From Winogradskyella pelagia (GTDB taxonomy: Bacteria; Bacteroidota; Bacteroidia; Flavobacteriales; Flavobacteriaceae): a stretch of DNA of 64,000 nt. The notes below the pieces were generated by a model. The model searched no databases and had not been told where the DNA came from. It saw only the letters and a program-made list of their open reading frames with translations. Of this stretch, positions 53,371 to 61,235 are shown piece by piece. The position numbers and the translations under genes are program-made. Position 1 is the first letter of the stretch. Each line of letters starts with the position of its first letter. The stretch covers positions 186,001-250,000 of the forward strand of contig NZ_JAGEVF010000004.1 in NCBI RefSeq assembly GCF_017581965.1. The letters are read 5' to 3'.

Positions 53371-54288
53371 CTAGAAATAGATTAGGAATGAAAAAAGTGC
53401 CACCCATGCCAAAACAATAAGCTGCATGAATACATCTTTAGTAAGGATTTTAATTGGTGAACCAGAATTTTGTCTCACAATTGAAATTTGTAAATATCTT
53501 ATAATACCTAGAAATACGAACAAAGAAGTAGTGTAAACATAATCCGAGCCTATACGCTCTACAACTTCTGGAGATACAGAGTACATAATATAGCATACTA
53601 AAGTTACGCTAAAACTTATTCCTTTTGCAGCATCTATAAAAGCCAAGCTATAACCTTCTTGAGCCTTTCGCAATATTTCACCATCTTTTTTTATGATCAA
53701 ATCGTCCCTTCTTTTAGCAAAAGCAATGCTAATACTTAACAAGAAAACAATAATAATCATCCAATGACTAACTATAATTGATGTTGCAACTCCTCCTGCT
53801 AAAATGCGCAAAAGAAAACCGAGACTAATGCAGCTTACATCAATAACAGCAATGTTTTTTAGTTTAAAAGAATATGCGAGATTGAGCACAAAATAGCTCA
53901 AGACAAACCATTTAGAAAGACCTAGATTAGCCAACAAAAAAATGTCCGCTACAACTAAAAGTGAAGCTATAAAAAATCCGTCTCGCTTAGAAAAGAAACC
54001 ACTAGCTAATGGCCTTTTACTTTTAGTAGGGTGCAGTTTATCCTTTTCTATATCAACTGAATCATTGATTACATAAATGATTGAACTGGTAAGGCAAAAT
54101 GAGAAAAACAAGATTATTAAATCATAAATCCTGTAGTCATTTAACACATCTAAGGCTTGGCCAGCAAAAAACACAGGAAGAAAAACCGCTAGATTCTTAA
54201 TCCAATGGTGCACTCTAATTAATTTAAATGTTTGAGATAGAATGGAAGACATGCTTCTTTGGGTTGAAGTAGTTATTGATTTGGGCAT
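53371..54288 (-). CDS. UbiA-family prenyltransferase, decaprenyl-phosphate phosphoribosyltransferase-like
   Basis: A 305-residue UbiA-fold membrane enzyme with about eight or nine helices. The first Asp-rich motif is N75-D76-x2-D79-x3-D83-x2-H86 followed by PTKSKRPLASG. That HPTK-x2-RP pattern is typical of the DPPR synthase branch (mycobacterial Rv3806c), which joins phosphoribosyl pyrophosphate to a polyprenyl phosphate. The second motif region has FAKRRDDLIIK near 190. Ubiquinone/menaquinone-type UbiA enzymes differ in this first motif. Met13 is an alternative start. It heads the run UbiA, GT-C-like, HAD on the minus strand. Confidence 0.82.
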   Translation of the reverse strand: MPKSITTSTQRSMSSILSQTFKLIRVHHWIKNLAVFLPVFFAGQALDVLNDYRIYDLIILFFSFCLTSSIIYVINDSVDIEKDKLHPTKSKRPLASGFFSKRDGFFIASLLVVADIFLLANLGLSKWFVLSYFVLNLAYSFKLKNIAVIDVSCISLGFLLRILAGGVATSIIVSHWMIIIVFLLSISIAFAKRRDDLIIKKDGEILRKAQEGYSLAFIDAAKGISFSVTLVCYIMYSVSPEVVERIGSDYVYTTSLFVFLGIIRYLQISIVRQNSGSPIKILTKDVFMQLIVLAWVALFSFLIYF

Positions 54289-54477
54289 TGCAATATAACT
54301 TTAATTCAGTTCTAAATTATTATTATTCAGATTTCGGCAGTATCATATTCGCTGTATAGCCTTAATATTCGACATAAAGTGCTGTAATGCATATTTGTAG
54401 GTTATATGTACGGATAAACATACTGAAGTCTAAGGTAATAATGTGTGAGTGACTTCCATGTAACAACAAAAAGATAA

Positions 54478-54507
54478 AAAAAGCTTCACGGTAGCGTGAA
54501 GCTTTTT
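54478..54507 (-). terminator. Strong hairpin terminator, usable on both strands
   Basis: A perfect 13-bp stem (AAAAAGCTTCACG with CGTGAAGCTTTTT) and a four-base GTAG loop. On the minus strand it is followed by a run of seven U (complement of 54476-54482); on the plus strand by five. The longer run, and its position just after the tRNA-like sequence and the small gene, make minus-strand use more likely. Confidence 0.85.
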
Positions 54508-54537
54508 GCGGAGAAAGAGGTAAGTGAACCTCTTTCG
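54508..54537 (-). other. tRNA-3'-end-like sequence, possible attachment-site remnant
   Basis: Read on the minus strand this segment has GAGGTTCACTTACCTC followed by TTTCTCCGC and then directly the hairpin terminator, the usual layout of a tRNA T-arm, acceptor strand and terminator. The T-loop is wrong for a working tRNA (one base too long, TTCACTTA instead of TTCRANY) and no matching 5' acceptor half is nearby. The core is also a perfect 9-bp inverted repeat (54513-54521 with 54528-54536). Genomic islands often duplicate a tRNA 3' end on integration, so a decayed att site is possible. Confidence 0.3.
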
Positions 54538-54580
54538 TAGTGCCTTTATTTATTACTGTTTCAGTCCTGTACCATTGTTG

Positions 54581-54599
54581 GGTCACCTAATAGGTCACC
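54581..54599. repeat. Short direct repeat GGTCACC
   Basis: GGTCACC occurs at 54581-54587 and 54593-54599, separated by TAATA. It lies between the tRNA-like sequence and the first island gene. It could be a recombinase arm site or chance. Confidence 0.35.
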
Positions 54600-54627
54600 T
54601 TTATACCTTGTAGTAAAGATAAGGAAT

Positions 54628-54816
54628 TTACTTGATTAATCCTTGTACTTTACTGATTTCAAAGCCCATAAAGTCGCAAAATTCATCGATAGTAACTAAC
54701 TGATGAGCCTCTTTGTTTAGGCGTTCTTTAATCGCTTTGATTATTGTTCTGCCATAACGCTCACTCTTTCCTGTTACCACTTGCACGTCTTTAGGGTAAA
54801 TACAGATTCTACTCAT
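54628..54816 (-). CDS. Small unknown protein (62 aa), mobile-island associated
   Basis: A 62-residue basic, helical protein beginning MSRICIYPKDVQVVTGKSERYGRTI and ending with VTIDEFCDFMGFEISKVQGLIK. I recall near-identical small proteins scattered through flavobacterial genomes, but know of no assigned function. The C-terminal half has the shape of a small DNA-binding or DNA-mimic helical bundle (hydrophobic spacing in DEFCDFMGFEISKV), which is only a guess. It is divergent from the 249-residue gene across a 209-base gap. Confidence 0.6.
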   Translation of the reverse strand: MSRICIYPKDVQVVTGKSERYGRTIIKAIKERLNKEAHQLVTIDEFCDFMGFEISKVQGLIK

Positions 54817-54989
54817 TCACTTTAAATTTAAAATTAATACTCTAACTATACTTTATCTATACCGTTGCTATAAAGCACTTATATACAATATACGACTAAT
54901 ATCCCATTGAAAAAACTAACTAAAACGGAAGTTTTGGCAACTTATAAACACTACGGAAGCACTCTAATACATTGACAGTCAATAGCTCG

Positions 54990-54997
54990 TATATTTG
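54990..54997 (+). promoter_or_regulatory. Candidate -7 box for the 249-residue gene
   Basis: TATATTTG matches TAnnTTTG and lies 28 bases before the ATG at 55026. A TTGACA at 54972 is too close to be its -33 partner. Confidence 0.4.
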
Positions 54998-55025
54998 ATA
55001 TTCATCATCAAAAAATGTATTAGTT

Positions 55026-55775
55026 ATGGCAAAGTTGAAAGGCATTATTAAGTTAGAGGGAACGTTAGATAATCTAACTTTTTACAAAGCAAAAGAGGGT
55101 TATTTAGTAAAAACTAAAGGCGGTGTTTCCAAAGAGCGTATTCAAAATGACCCTGCGTTTGAACGTACTCGTGAAAATGGTTCAGAATTTGGAAGTTCTG
55201 CATCATCTGGTAAGTTATTGAGAACAGCAGTAAGAAACTTAATGATTAGAGCAAAAGATAATCGAGTTTCAAGTCGTGTTACTCAAAAAATGACACAAAT
55301 TAAAAACTTTGATACAACCTCTGTAAGAGGACAAAGAAATGTCGCTACAGGATTAGCAACACCAGAAGGTAAAGCCACATTAAAAGGCTTGGATTTTAAT
55401 AATAGAGCCATTTTAAGTGCTGTTTTATTCGCTCCATTTACTGTAGATGGTGCAACAGGTGAAATTACAATTCCAAATTTAACACCTGCAAATGATATAG
55501 CATATCCAAGTGGCGCAACACACGTAAGTTTAAGTTCAGCATTTTTAAAAGTTGATTTTGATACTACAGATAATTCAATCGAATACAGTCCGACTGTAAA
55601 TATTCCGATTGATTCAACGTCTGCAACGCAAACACTAACGCCTGCAGGTGTTCCAACAGGCACAGGAAACGATATATTCGTTTTATTAGTTGAGTTCTTC
55701 CAAGAGATTAACGGTGTTCAGTATCCGCTTAAAAATGGCGCATATAACGTTTTAAATATCGTTGAAGTAGCATAG
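55026..55775 (+). CDS. Conserved Bacteroidota protein of unknown function (249 aa)
   Basis: A 249-residue soluble protein without a signal peptide. The N-terminal 100 residues carry a pattern seen in many Bacteroidota proteins: MAKLKGIIKLEGTLDNLTFYK, then KERIQNDPAFERTRENGSEFG, with a basic run RNLMIRAKDNRVSSRVTQKM. The C-terminal part (about 125-249) is beta-rich, with strands such as GATGEITIPNL and DNSIEYSPTVNIPI, like a small sandwich domain. No catalytic motif is visible. Its own terminator follows. A structural or phage-derived role is conceivable, without proof. Confidence 0.65.
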   Translation: MAKLKGIIKLEGTLDNLTFYKAKEGYLVKTKGGVSKERIQNDPAFERTRENGSEFGSSASSGKLLRTAVRNLMIRAKDNRVSSRVTQKMTQIKNFDTTSVRGQRNVATGLATPEGKATLKGLDFNNRAILSAVLFAPFTVDGATGEITIPNLTPANDIAYPSGATHVSLSSAFLKVDFDTTDNSIEYSPTVNIPIDSTSATQTLTPAGVPTGTGNDIFVLLVEFFQEINGVQYPLKNGAYNVLNIVEVA

Positions 55776-55802
55776 TTTCATTCTGACCTTTGAAGCTGAA
55801 AG

Positions 55803-55837
55803 AGTCCTATAATTTTTATTGTAGGGCTTTTTCTTTT
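55803..55837 (+). terminator. Hairpin terminator after the 249-residue gene
   Basis: AGTCCTATAA pairs with TTGTAGGGCT (ten pairs, two of them G-U), with a six-base loop, followed by TTTTCTTTT. Position 28 bases after the stop codon. Confidence 0.75.
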
Positions 55838-56303
55838 GCCATAATTTTTTTGAAGAAAAGAAAAAAGACAGCCAATGTTAAAGGTAGCGTGGATGATGCT
55901 GTCAAGGTTTTTGGGTAAAAGTTTTTTACTCTAAAATCTTGAAACCTATAACGATTGCTTTATAAAAAAGTTTTATTCAAAACCCGTAGGGCTTGACCTT
56001 TACAGTATTGAGAGTTGGCTGATGGAAGCTACCTATATTTGCTCTCTTTTTTATTTTTTTATGTACTTCAATTTCAAGTTTAGCACAATTTAAAGACTTT
56101 CAATTACAGTACTATTTTGCTTGATATTTGTTAACGAAATGAAACAAACAAAGACTTGAGGTAAGGAATACTTGGACTTAACGATGATTTTGTGCAGATG
56201 AATGAGATAACTAATATTCTAACCTACTTTATCTTTCTACTGTTTCATTATAGTTCCAAATGTGGTTGTGTGTTCCAATGTGAGCGAGGGATAAGCGGAT
56301 ATT

Positions 56304-56396
56304 TTACATAATACCAGTTATAGCTACGAAAATATAAGAATACTGCGTTAGCAAACCCTTGAAAGGATTTTTGCTACTATAACTTGTATTATGTAA
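56304..56396. repeat. 93-base imperfect palindrome
   Basis: The outer arms, 56304-56323 and 56377-56396, are inverted copies of 20 bases with one mismatch. Inside lies a second partial inverted pair (AGCAAA near 56351 and TTTGCT near 56370) around CCCTTGAAAGG. The whole could fold into one long hairpin as DNA or RNA. There is no adjacent gene on either side for over 200 bases. A miniature mobile element, a recombination site or a structured RNA are all possible. Confidence 0.6.
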
Positions 56397-56615
56397 CATA
56401 GCTTGGGTGAGTTTAGGGTTTTATGATAAAAAATAATAACAGAATAGCTTATTGCAGTTTAGTTTGATTTTATGAAAACCAAAGCTGTAATATGCTATTA
56501 CCTTAAAGACAAAAAAACGCTAAACTTGTTAGGTGAGCGGAACAACACAAAAGACAGAGGATTTTGAGGTACGAAAAAACTGGGTTTTGGGTTGTGGGGA
56601 CTTATGACTAATAAT

Positions 56616-57194
56616 TTACCTCAATAATGTAGCGTAATTACGTGTATTTAGAAACTGACCAAAAGCAAAGAATGCTTCATCCAATTTCTTTAAATCATTT
56701 ATGCTATGTGATTCTATAAATGGTAAATATCTCTCGAAGTAAAATTGCTCTTTAGTTTTATTATTAATTGATGTATTTGAAATATTAGACCAATCCTTAT
56801 TATGAATAAATAAAAATGCTCTATGAATATGTTGGTCGTAAATAGGGTATTGATTTGGTTTTATAATATGCAATAAAAATATCTTCCAAACTGCTGATAT
56901 ATTTCTAAACTCATTTTTAAAATACTCTATATCTAAATTAGCATCATTCTTTAAAGCATTAATAATTGAAAGTTTACTTATAATTTTAGTGTCTAAAGAC
57001 TTTTGTTTTAATACACTCAATTTCATTCCATTCTTCCACTTGTATAAGTTTTGAATATCTGTATTGGTAAGTGTCTCTTTAACTATTGATTTATTGTAAA
57101 TGGCCTCATTTGAATAAGAATATAACTTTGACCAAGCTGAAATAAAACTATTTAAGTTAGTTGCTTCATTAAATTCTAAATTGATAAGATTCAT
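56616..57194 (-). CDS. Unknown protein, weakly HhH-GPD glycosylase-like
   Basis: A 192-residue, mainly helical protein of no family I can name. The most telling segment is VWKIFLLHIIKPNQYPIYDQH, with D120, followed by IHRAFLFI. It recalls the catalytic segment of helix-hairpin-helix DNA glycosylases of the endonuclease III type (VDTHIFR), where that Asp is essential; the resemblance is short and no iron-sulfur cysteines are present. YKWKNGMKLS (51-60) and DEAFFAFGQF (172-181) are other distinctive stretches. It begins 13 bases after the DUF5655 nuclease gene and is last in the type I restriction operon. Confidence 0.6.
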   Translation of the reverse strand: MNLINLEFNEATNLNSFISAWSKLYSYSNEAIYNKSIVKETLTNTDIQNLYKWKNGMKLSVLKQKSLDTKIISKLSIINALKNDANLDIEYFKNEFRNISAVWKIFLLHIIKPNQYPIYDQHIHRAFLFIHNKDWSNISNTSINNKTKEQFYFERYLPFIESHSINDLKKLDEAFFAFGQFLNTRNYATLLR

Positions 57195-57207
57195 TGATGT
57201 TTAATAG

Positions 57208-58113
57208 CTAAATAGCTTGCTTTATTAGACTCATTATATATTCTAAATCATCTGTATTTTTGATTACCAATTCATAATCTCCATTTCCCCAATGACCAAT
57301 ATTAGAAACATCACGCATTAAGTTTTTAGGGTCATCGAGTTCACCACTTTTTAAGTTTACCCATAGCTTTATACCGCTTTTTTGAATTAAAATATCACAG
57401 ATGATACGGTTGCCTTTAAAAGCAATTCTTTTCTTACGAGGTATTATTTCTATGTCTTCTTTGAAATTTAATATAGAATCTCTAAAAGTTTCATACAATT
57501 CTACTGCACTATCAGACTTATTTAATGTATGGTCTTCTTCTGAATAAACTTTAATTTCTTTGGTGATATTATCCAACTGCGTATTACTTGATGTAATTGG
57601 TTTAATACTTTCTGCCGATTTACTTTTCTTTATTTGATTTACACTAATTAAATTGTTCTCATAACGTTTTACTTCCCACAACTCAATAGCAATATCTTTA
57701 AAGTTTGTTGCTGTCTTTTGATTTTCTGTAAAACCTGTTGAAACAAAAACAACTCTTGTTTGACTCCAATCAACATCTGTACGCTGTAAATTTTGTTTTA
57801 GTGTTTCATTATACTCTACAATAAAATCTGCTTTGTTTTCGAGCATTAAACTCAAATACGTAAACCCCTGGTCTACAACACTAATATTTTTACTTCGCTT
57901 ATATTCAATAATTATAAATGCATTTGATTGTGCATCATAAGCTAACGTATCTATACGTTTGTTTTTAATAGAGAACTCTGATTTTACTAATTGTAAACTC
58001 ATCAAAGCATCTAAATTGTTTTCAAAAAGTGATTGTATTTCCTTTTCTAACTTAAAAGGTTTCTCCTTTAAGATAGTAATAGATTCTTTTGATTTTAAAT
58101 TATATAAGTGCAT
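57208..58113 (-). CDS. PD-(D/E)XK nuclease-like protein with DUF5655 domain
   Basis: A 301-residue protein. The N-terminal part (about 15-150) has a PD-(D/E)XK core as in NucS/RecB-like nucleases: R53-I-D55-TLAYD, then IIIE70-Y-K72, which supply the acidic and lysine residues. The C-terminal part (about 195-301, VELYETFRDSIL ... IPRKKRIAFKG ... LWVNLKSGELDDP) matches DUF5655. Proteins of this layout are often encoded beside restriction systems. The gene starts 14 bases after hsdR ends and probably is part of that operon. Its target is unknown; DNA cleavage is an inference from the motif. Confidence 0.78.
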   Translation of the reverse strand: MHLYNLKSKESITILKEKPFKLEKEIQSLFENNLDALMSLQLVKSEFSIKNKRIDTLAYDAQSNAFIIIEYKRSKNISVVDQGFTYLSLMLENKADFIVEYNETLKQNLQRTDVDWSQTRVVFVSTGFTENQKTATNFKDIAIELWEVKRYENNLISVNQIKKSKSAESIKPITSSNTQLDNITKEIKVYSEEDHTLNKSDSAVELYETFRDSILNFKEDIEIIPRKKRIAFKGNRIICDILIQKSGIKLWVNLKSGELDDPKNLMRDVSNIGHWGNGDYELVIKNTDDLEYIMSLIKQAI

Positions 58114-58127
58114 AAATTTTATTTCTA

Positions 58128-61100
58128 TTATAAACGCCCACCAACACCCTTAAACTTCTCTACAAAAGAAGAAATTTTCTGAAAAACACTTTGTTTTTTA
58201 GTTAAGTACTGAGGGTTTAAAGGACTCATTTTAGGTAAAATTGAATTTAATTCTGTACCGTTTTCACTAGCATATTCACGTTTTAATGATGTTGTGATGT
58301 AACGCTTCGCTTCTTCTTCATTTAAATTTTCATCTGTAATTAATTCTGAGGCTTCTTTTTTCTGTTTAGCTTGTGCATATCCAAAGAAAGCATCTATAAT
58401 ATTGGCTTTTTCCTTTATATCATCTAAATCTGTTTCGTTGATAAAATCTACAACTAAACTCTCTTTTGCTCTATTCCCAACACTTGCACGAATTACACGT
58501 CTTATTTCTTCTACTAATTCTGATTTGTCTTTAGTTTTCTTGTGACTATCAAAAATTAATTCAAGAATATAGTCTAAGTTTATTTCTTGTGATTTTAATA
58601 AATCTACTTCAAAAACAACATCATCCCAATCAATATCTGATTCTTCCGCTTCATTACCTTTTTTCTCACGCCTCAACCAATCACGTATATCATTATAAGT
58701 AGAGCGATAATCTTGAATTGTTCTTTCCGCTGGTACTTCAATACCTTGCATATTAGCAATATCTTCGTCCGACAAAAAGTTATCTTCTTTAAACTCTTCT
58801 ATTGCAACTGTATCAGTTTTATCGATGCTTTGCAATTCTTTTAAATGAACAAACTCGTCATAATTTTGAAGTATGTTTTCTACACGTAAATACTCACCAA
58901 ATAGTTTAGCAAATGCTTTTTTATCCTTTTCGGTTTCAATTTCATCAGGGTTAGGGAATCTTTCATTTAACTCATTTATCACTTCTACATAACCTCTACG
59001 AGCTTTACCCGTTGCAATATCTGTAAACCCTTCTAAATATTCTTTATAGCTTTTTTCTAGGACTACATTTTTAGTACTACTGTCACCAAAAAGTGTAATC
59101 GCATCTATGGTAGCTTCTTCTAAATCTCTAAACGTAATAATATTTCCAAAAGTTTTGGTAGCATCATAAATACGATTAGTACGTGAAAAAGCTTGCATTA
59201 ATCCGTGATAACGTAAATTTTTATCTACAAATAAAGTATTTAGGGTAGGTGCATCAAAACCAGTTAAGAACATACCCACCACTATTAATAAATCAACTTC
59301 TTTACTTTTTACACGTTTTGCAAGGTCTCGATAATAGTCTTGAAAGCCTTTACTATCAATACTATAATTCATCTTAAAGGCGGCATTATAATCATCAATA
59401 GCCTTCGACAAAAACTCCTTTGCGCTACTGTTCATTGCAGTAGGCTCAAAAGTTTCATCTGGAATTTCACCAATAGCACTCTGTTCTTCATTGGCTGCAA
59501 AAGAAAAAATTGTCGCTATTTTTAAGGGCTTATCACTATCTATTTGAAGCTTATTTAACGCCTCGTAGTAACATTTTGCTGCATCAACACTACTTACTGC
59601 AAACATGGCATTAAAACCGCGATTGCTTCCTTTTGTTCGGTGTGTTTTTTGTCTGAAATGTTGTAAAACATATTGAGAGATTTCGTTAATACGGACAGGA
59701 TGTAGTAAAGCTTTTTTATTTTCAGCAGCTGACAACTTTTTTAAGTCTTGTTCAGTTTCAATGCCTTTAAACTTTGGACGAACATCATTATAATCCACTT
59801 TAAACTTTAGTACTTTTTCATCTCTAATAGCATCGGTAATAACATAAGAATGTAGTTCTCTACCAAAAACACTTGCTGTAGTTTCTGAACCTAAAGCATT
59901 TTCTGGAAAAATAGGTGTTCCTGTAAAACCAAATTGATAGTATTTTTTGAATTTCTTTTTTAGGTTCTTTTGTGCTTCACCAAATTGCGAGCGGTGTGCT
60001 TCATCAAAAATAAATACGACTTGCTTTTGGTAAATAGATAGGTCATTCTCACTTTTAATAAGATTGTTAAGTTTTTGAATGGTTGTAACAATTATCTTAT
60101 TATCCTCTTTATCTATATTTCTTTTTAATCCTGCTGTACTATCTGAACCGTTTACACTATCTGGTGAAAAGCGTTGATATTCTTTCATGGTTTGAAAATC
60201 TAAATCTTTTCTATCTACCACAAAAAATACTTTATCTATAAATTCAAGTTTTGTTGCTAATCGTGCTGCCTTAAAACTTGTTAATGTTTTACCAGAACCT
60301 GTAGTATGCCAAATAAATCCACCGCTTTCTGTTGTAGCCCAACTTTTTGAGTTGTATGAACTTTCTATCTTCCATAAAATTCTTTCTGTTGCTGCAATTT
60401 GATATGGACGCATTACTAATAGCGTATTACTAACATCAAAAACAGAATAGGTAAGCAATACGTTTAAAAGGGTACGCTTATCGAAAAATGTAGTTGTAAA
60501 GTCTTTAATATCTTTAATCAATGAATTATCAGCCTTTGCCCAATTCATAGTAAAATCAAAGCTATTTTTATTTCGTTCTACTGTATTTGCAAAATAACGA
60601 CTATCTGTACCATTAGATATTACAAATATTTGCAAGTATTTAAAAAGTGAGTTTGAAGTATTAAAACTTTCTTTCGTATAGCGATGCACCTGATTAAATG
60701 CTTCACGAATAGCTACACCACGTTTTTTTAATTCTATTTGGACTAAAGGTAAACCGTTTACTAATATGGTAACATCATAACGATTGGCATTTGTACCTTT
60801 TTGCTCGAACTGAGAAATAACCTGTACCTTATTGCGTACAATGTTTTTTTTATCTACTAAATAAATATTTTGAATATGACCATCATCAAAAACAAAATCA
60901 TAAATATAATTATCGTGTATTTTTCTTGTTTTATCTACTAAATTATCACTTGGTTTGTCTAAATACTCTACAATAAAACGTTGCCACTCTTTATCTGTAA
61001 ACTGCATATCATTTAATTGTTGCAATTGTACACGCGCATTCTCCAACATTGCTGTTGGTGTGGTTAAGCTTTTTACATACTCATATCCTTGATTTACCAA

Positions 61101-61235
61101 ATCTTGTACGAGTTCTTTTTCTAAATCTGCCTCTGTTTGATAGGTTGCAGGTGCTTCGTTAAGTTCTGAAAACTTTTTGTATTTATCTAAAACAATAAAA
61201 TTGTTTGATTCTGCTATGGTTTTATACTGTTGCAT
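58128..61235 (-). CDS. hsdR: Type I restriction endonuclease subunit R (HsdR, type IC-like)
   Basis: A 1035-residue motor-nuclease, close in length to EcoR124I HsdR (1038). The nuclease domain (about 1-260) has D154 (YDVTILVNG) and E168-L-K170 (QIELKKRG), in register with the known EcoR124I residues. The SF2 translocase follows: Walker A TTGSGKT with K316, [29 protein letters not shown] and QAFSRTNR. The C-terminal helical part (about 750-1035) docks onto the methylase core. It cleaves unmodified DNA after ATP-driven translocation. Its start overlaps the end of prrC by 14 bases. Confidence 0.96.
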   Translation of the reverse strand: MQQYKTIAESNNFIVLDKYKKFSELNEAPATYQTEADLEKELVQDLVNQGYEYVKSLTTPTAMLENARVQLQQLNDMQFTDKEWQRFIVEYLDKPSDNLVDKTRKIHDNYIYDFVFDDGHIQNIYLVDKKNIVRNKVQVISQFEQKGTNANRYDVTILVNGLPLVQIELKKRGVAIREAFNQVHRYTKESFNTSNSLFKYLQIFVISNGTDSRYFANTVERNKNSFDFTMNWAKADNSLIKDIKDFTTTFFDKRTLLNVLLTYSVFDVSNTLLVMRPYQIAATERILWKIESSYNSKSWATTESGGFIWHTTGSGKTLTSFKAARLATKLEFIDKVFFVVDRKDLDFQTMKEYQRFSPDSVNGSDSTAGLKRNIDKEDNKIIVTTIQKLNNLIKSENDLSIYQKQVVFIFDEAHRSQFGEAQKNLKKKFKKYYQFGFTGTPIFPENALGSETTASVFGRELHSYVITDAIRDEKVLKFKVDYNDVRPKFKGIETEQDLKKLSAAENKKALLHPVRINEISQYVLQHFRQKTHRTKGSNRGFNAMFAVSSVDAAKCYYEALNKLQIDSDKPLKIATIFSFAANEEQSAIGEIPDETFEPTAMNSSAKEFLSKAIDDYNAAFKMNYSIDSKGFQDYYRDLAKRVKSKEVDLLIVVGMFLTGFDAPTLNTLFVDKNLRYHGLMQAFSRTNRIYDATKTFGNIITFRDLEEATIDAITLFGDSSTKNVVLEKSYKEYLEGFTDIATGKARRGYVEVINELNERFPNPDEIETEKDKKAFAKLFGEYLRVENILQNYDEFVHLKELQSIDKTDTVAIEEFKEDNFLSDEDIANMQGIEVPAERTIQDYRSTYNDIRDWLRREKKGNEAEESDIDWDDVVFEVDLLKSQEINLDYILELIFDSHKKTKDKSELVEEIRRVIRASVGNRAKESLVVDFINETDLDDIKEKANIIDAFFGYAQAKQKKEASELITDENLNEEEAKRYITTSLKREYASENGTELNSILPKMSPLNPQYLTKKQSVFQKISSFVEKFKGVGGRL

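Larger units (their letters stand above)
54289..54627. other. Gene-free boundary between core chromosome and accessory island
   Basis: This 339-base stretch separates the UbiA gene from the first island gene. It holds the hairpin terminator (54478-54507), the tRNA-3'-end-like inverted repeat (54508-54537) and a short direct repeat (54581-54599), each listed separately. The bases 54289-54470 are AT-rich with no feature I can support. A 74-residue frame on the minus strand here is not credible as a gene. Confidence 0.6.
55776..56615. other. 840-base gene-free stretch inside the island
   Basis: No credible protein gene is seen here. It begins with the terminator of the 249-residue gene (55803-55837), then AT-rich sequence, a near-repeat of GTTCCAAATGTG (56253-56264 and 56272-56282), the 93-base imperfect palindrome (56304-56396), and another 220 bases with no feature I can name. 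Since the operon to its right ends at 56616, the stretch separates two tail-to-tail units. Confidence 0.6.

Noticed and set aside
54508..54537. A working tRNA gene
   Set aside because: Only a 3'-end-like segment is present; the T-loop is one base too long and no anticodon arm or 5' acceptor half is found upstream.
54362..54586. 74-residue minus-strand frame at the island boundary
   Set aside because: It spans the terminator hairpin and the tRNA-like inverted repeat, and its composition does not look like a protein.
54628..54816. Toxin-antitoxin module
   Set aside because: The 62-residue gene has no small partner gene next to it; the divergent neighbour is a 249-residue protein of a different kind.
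56304..56396. Integron attC site
   Set aside because: The paired consensus boxes (RYYYAAC and GTTRRRY) are not found at the ends of the palindrome, and no integron integrase or cassette array is in view.
55776..56615. CRISPR array or insertion sequence in the gene-free stretch
   Set aside because: There is no regular repeat-spacer pattern and no transposase fragment or terminal repeat with target duplication that I can see.
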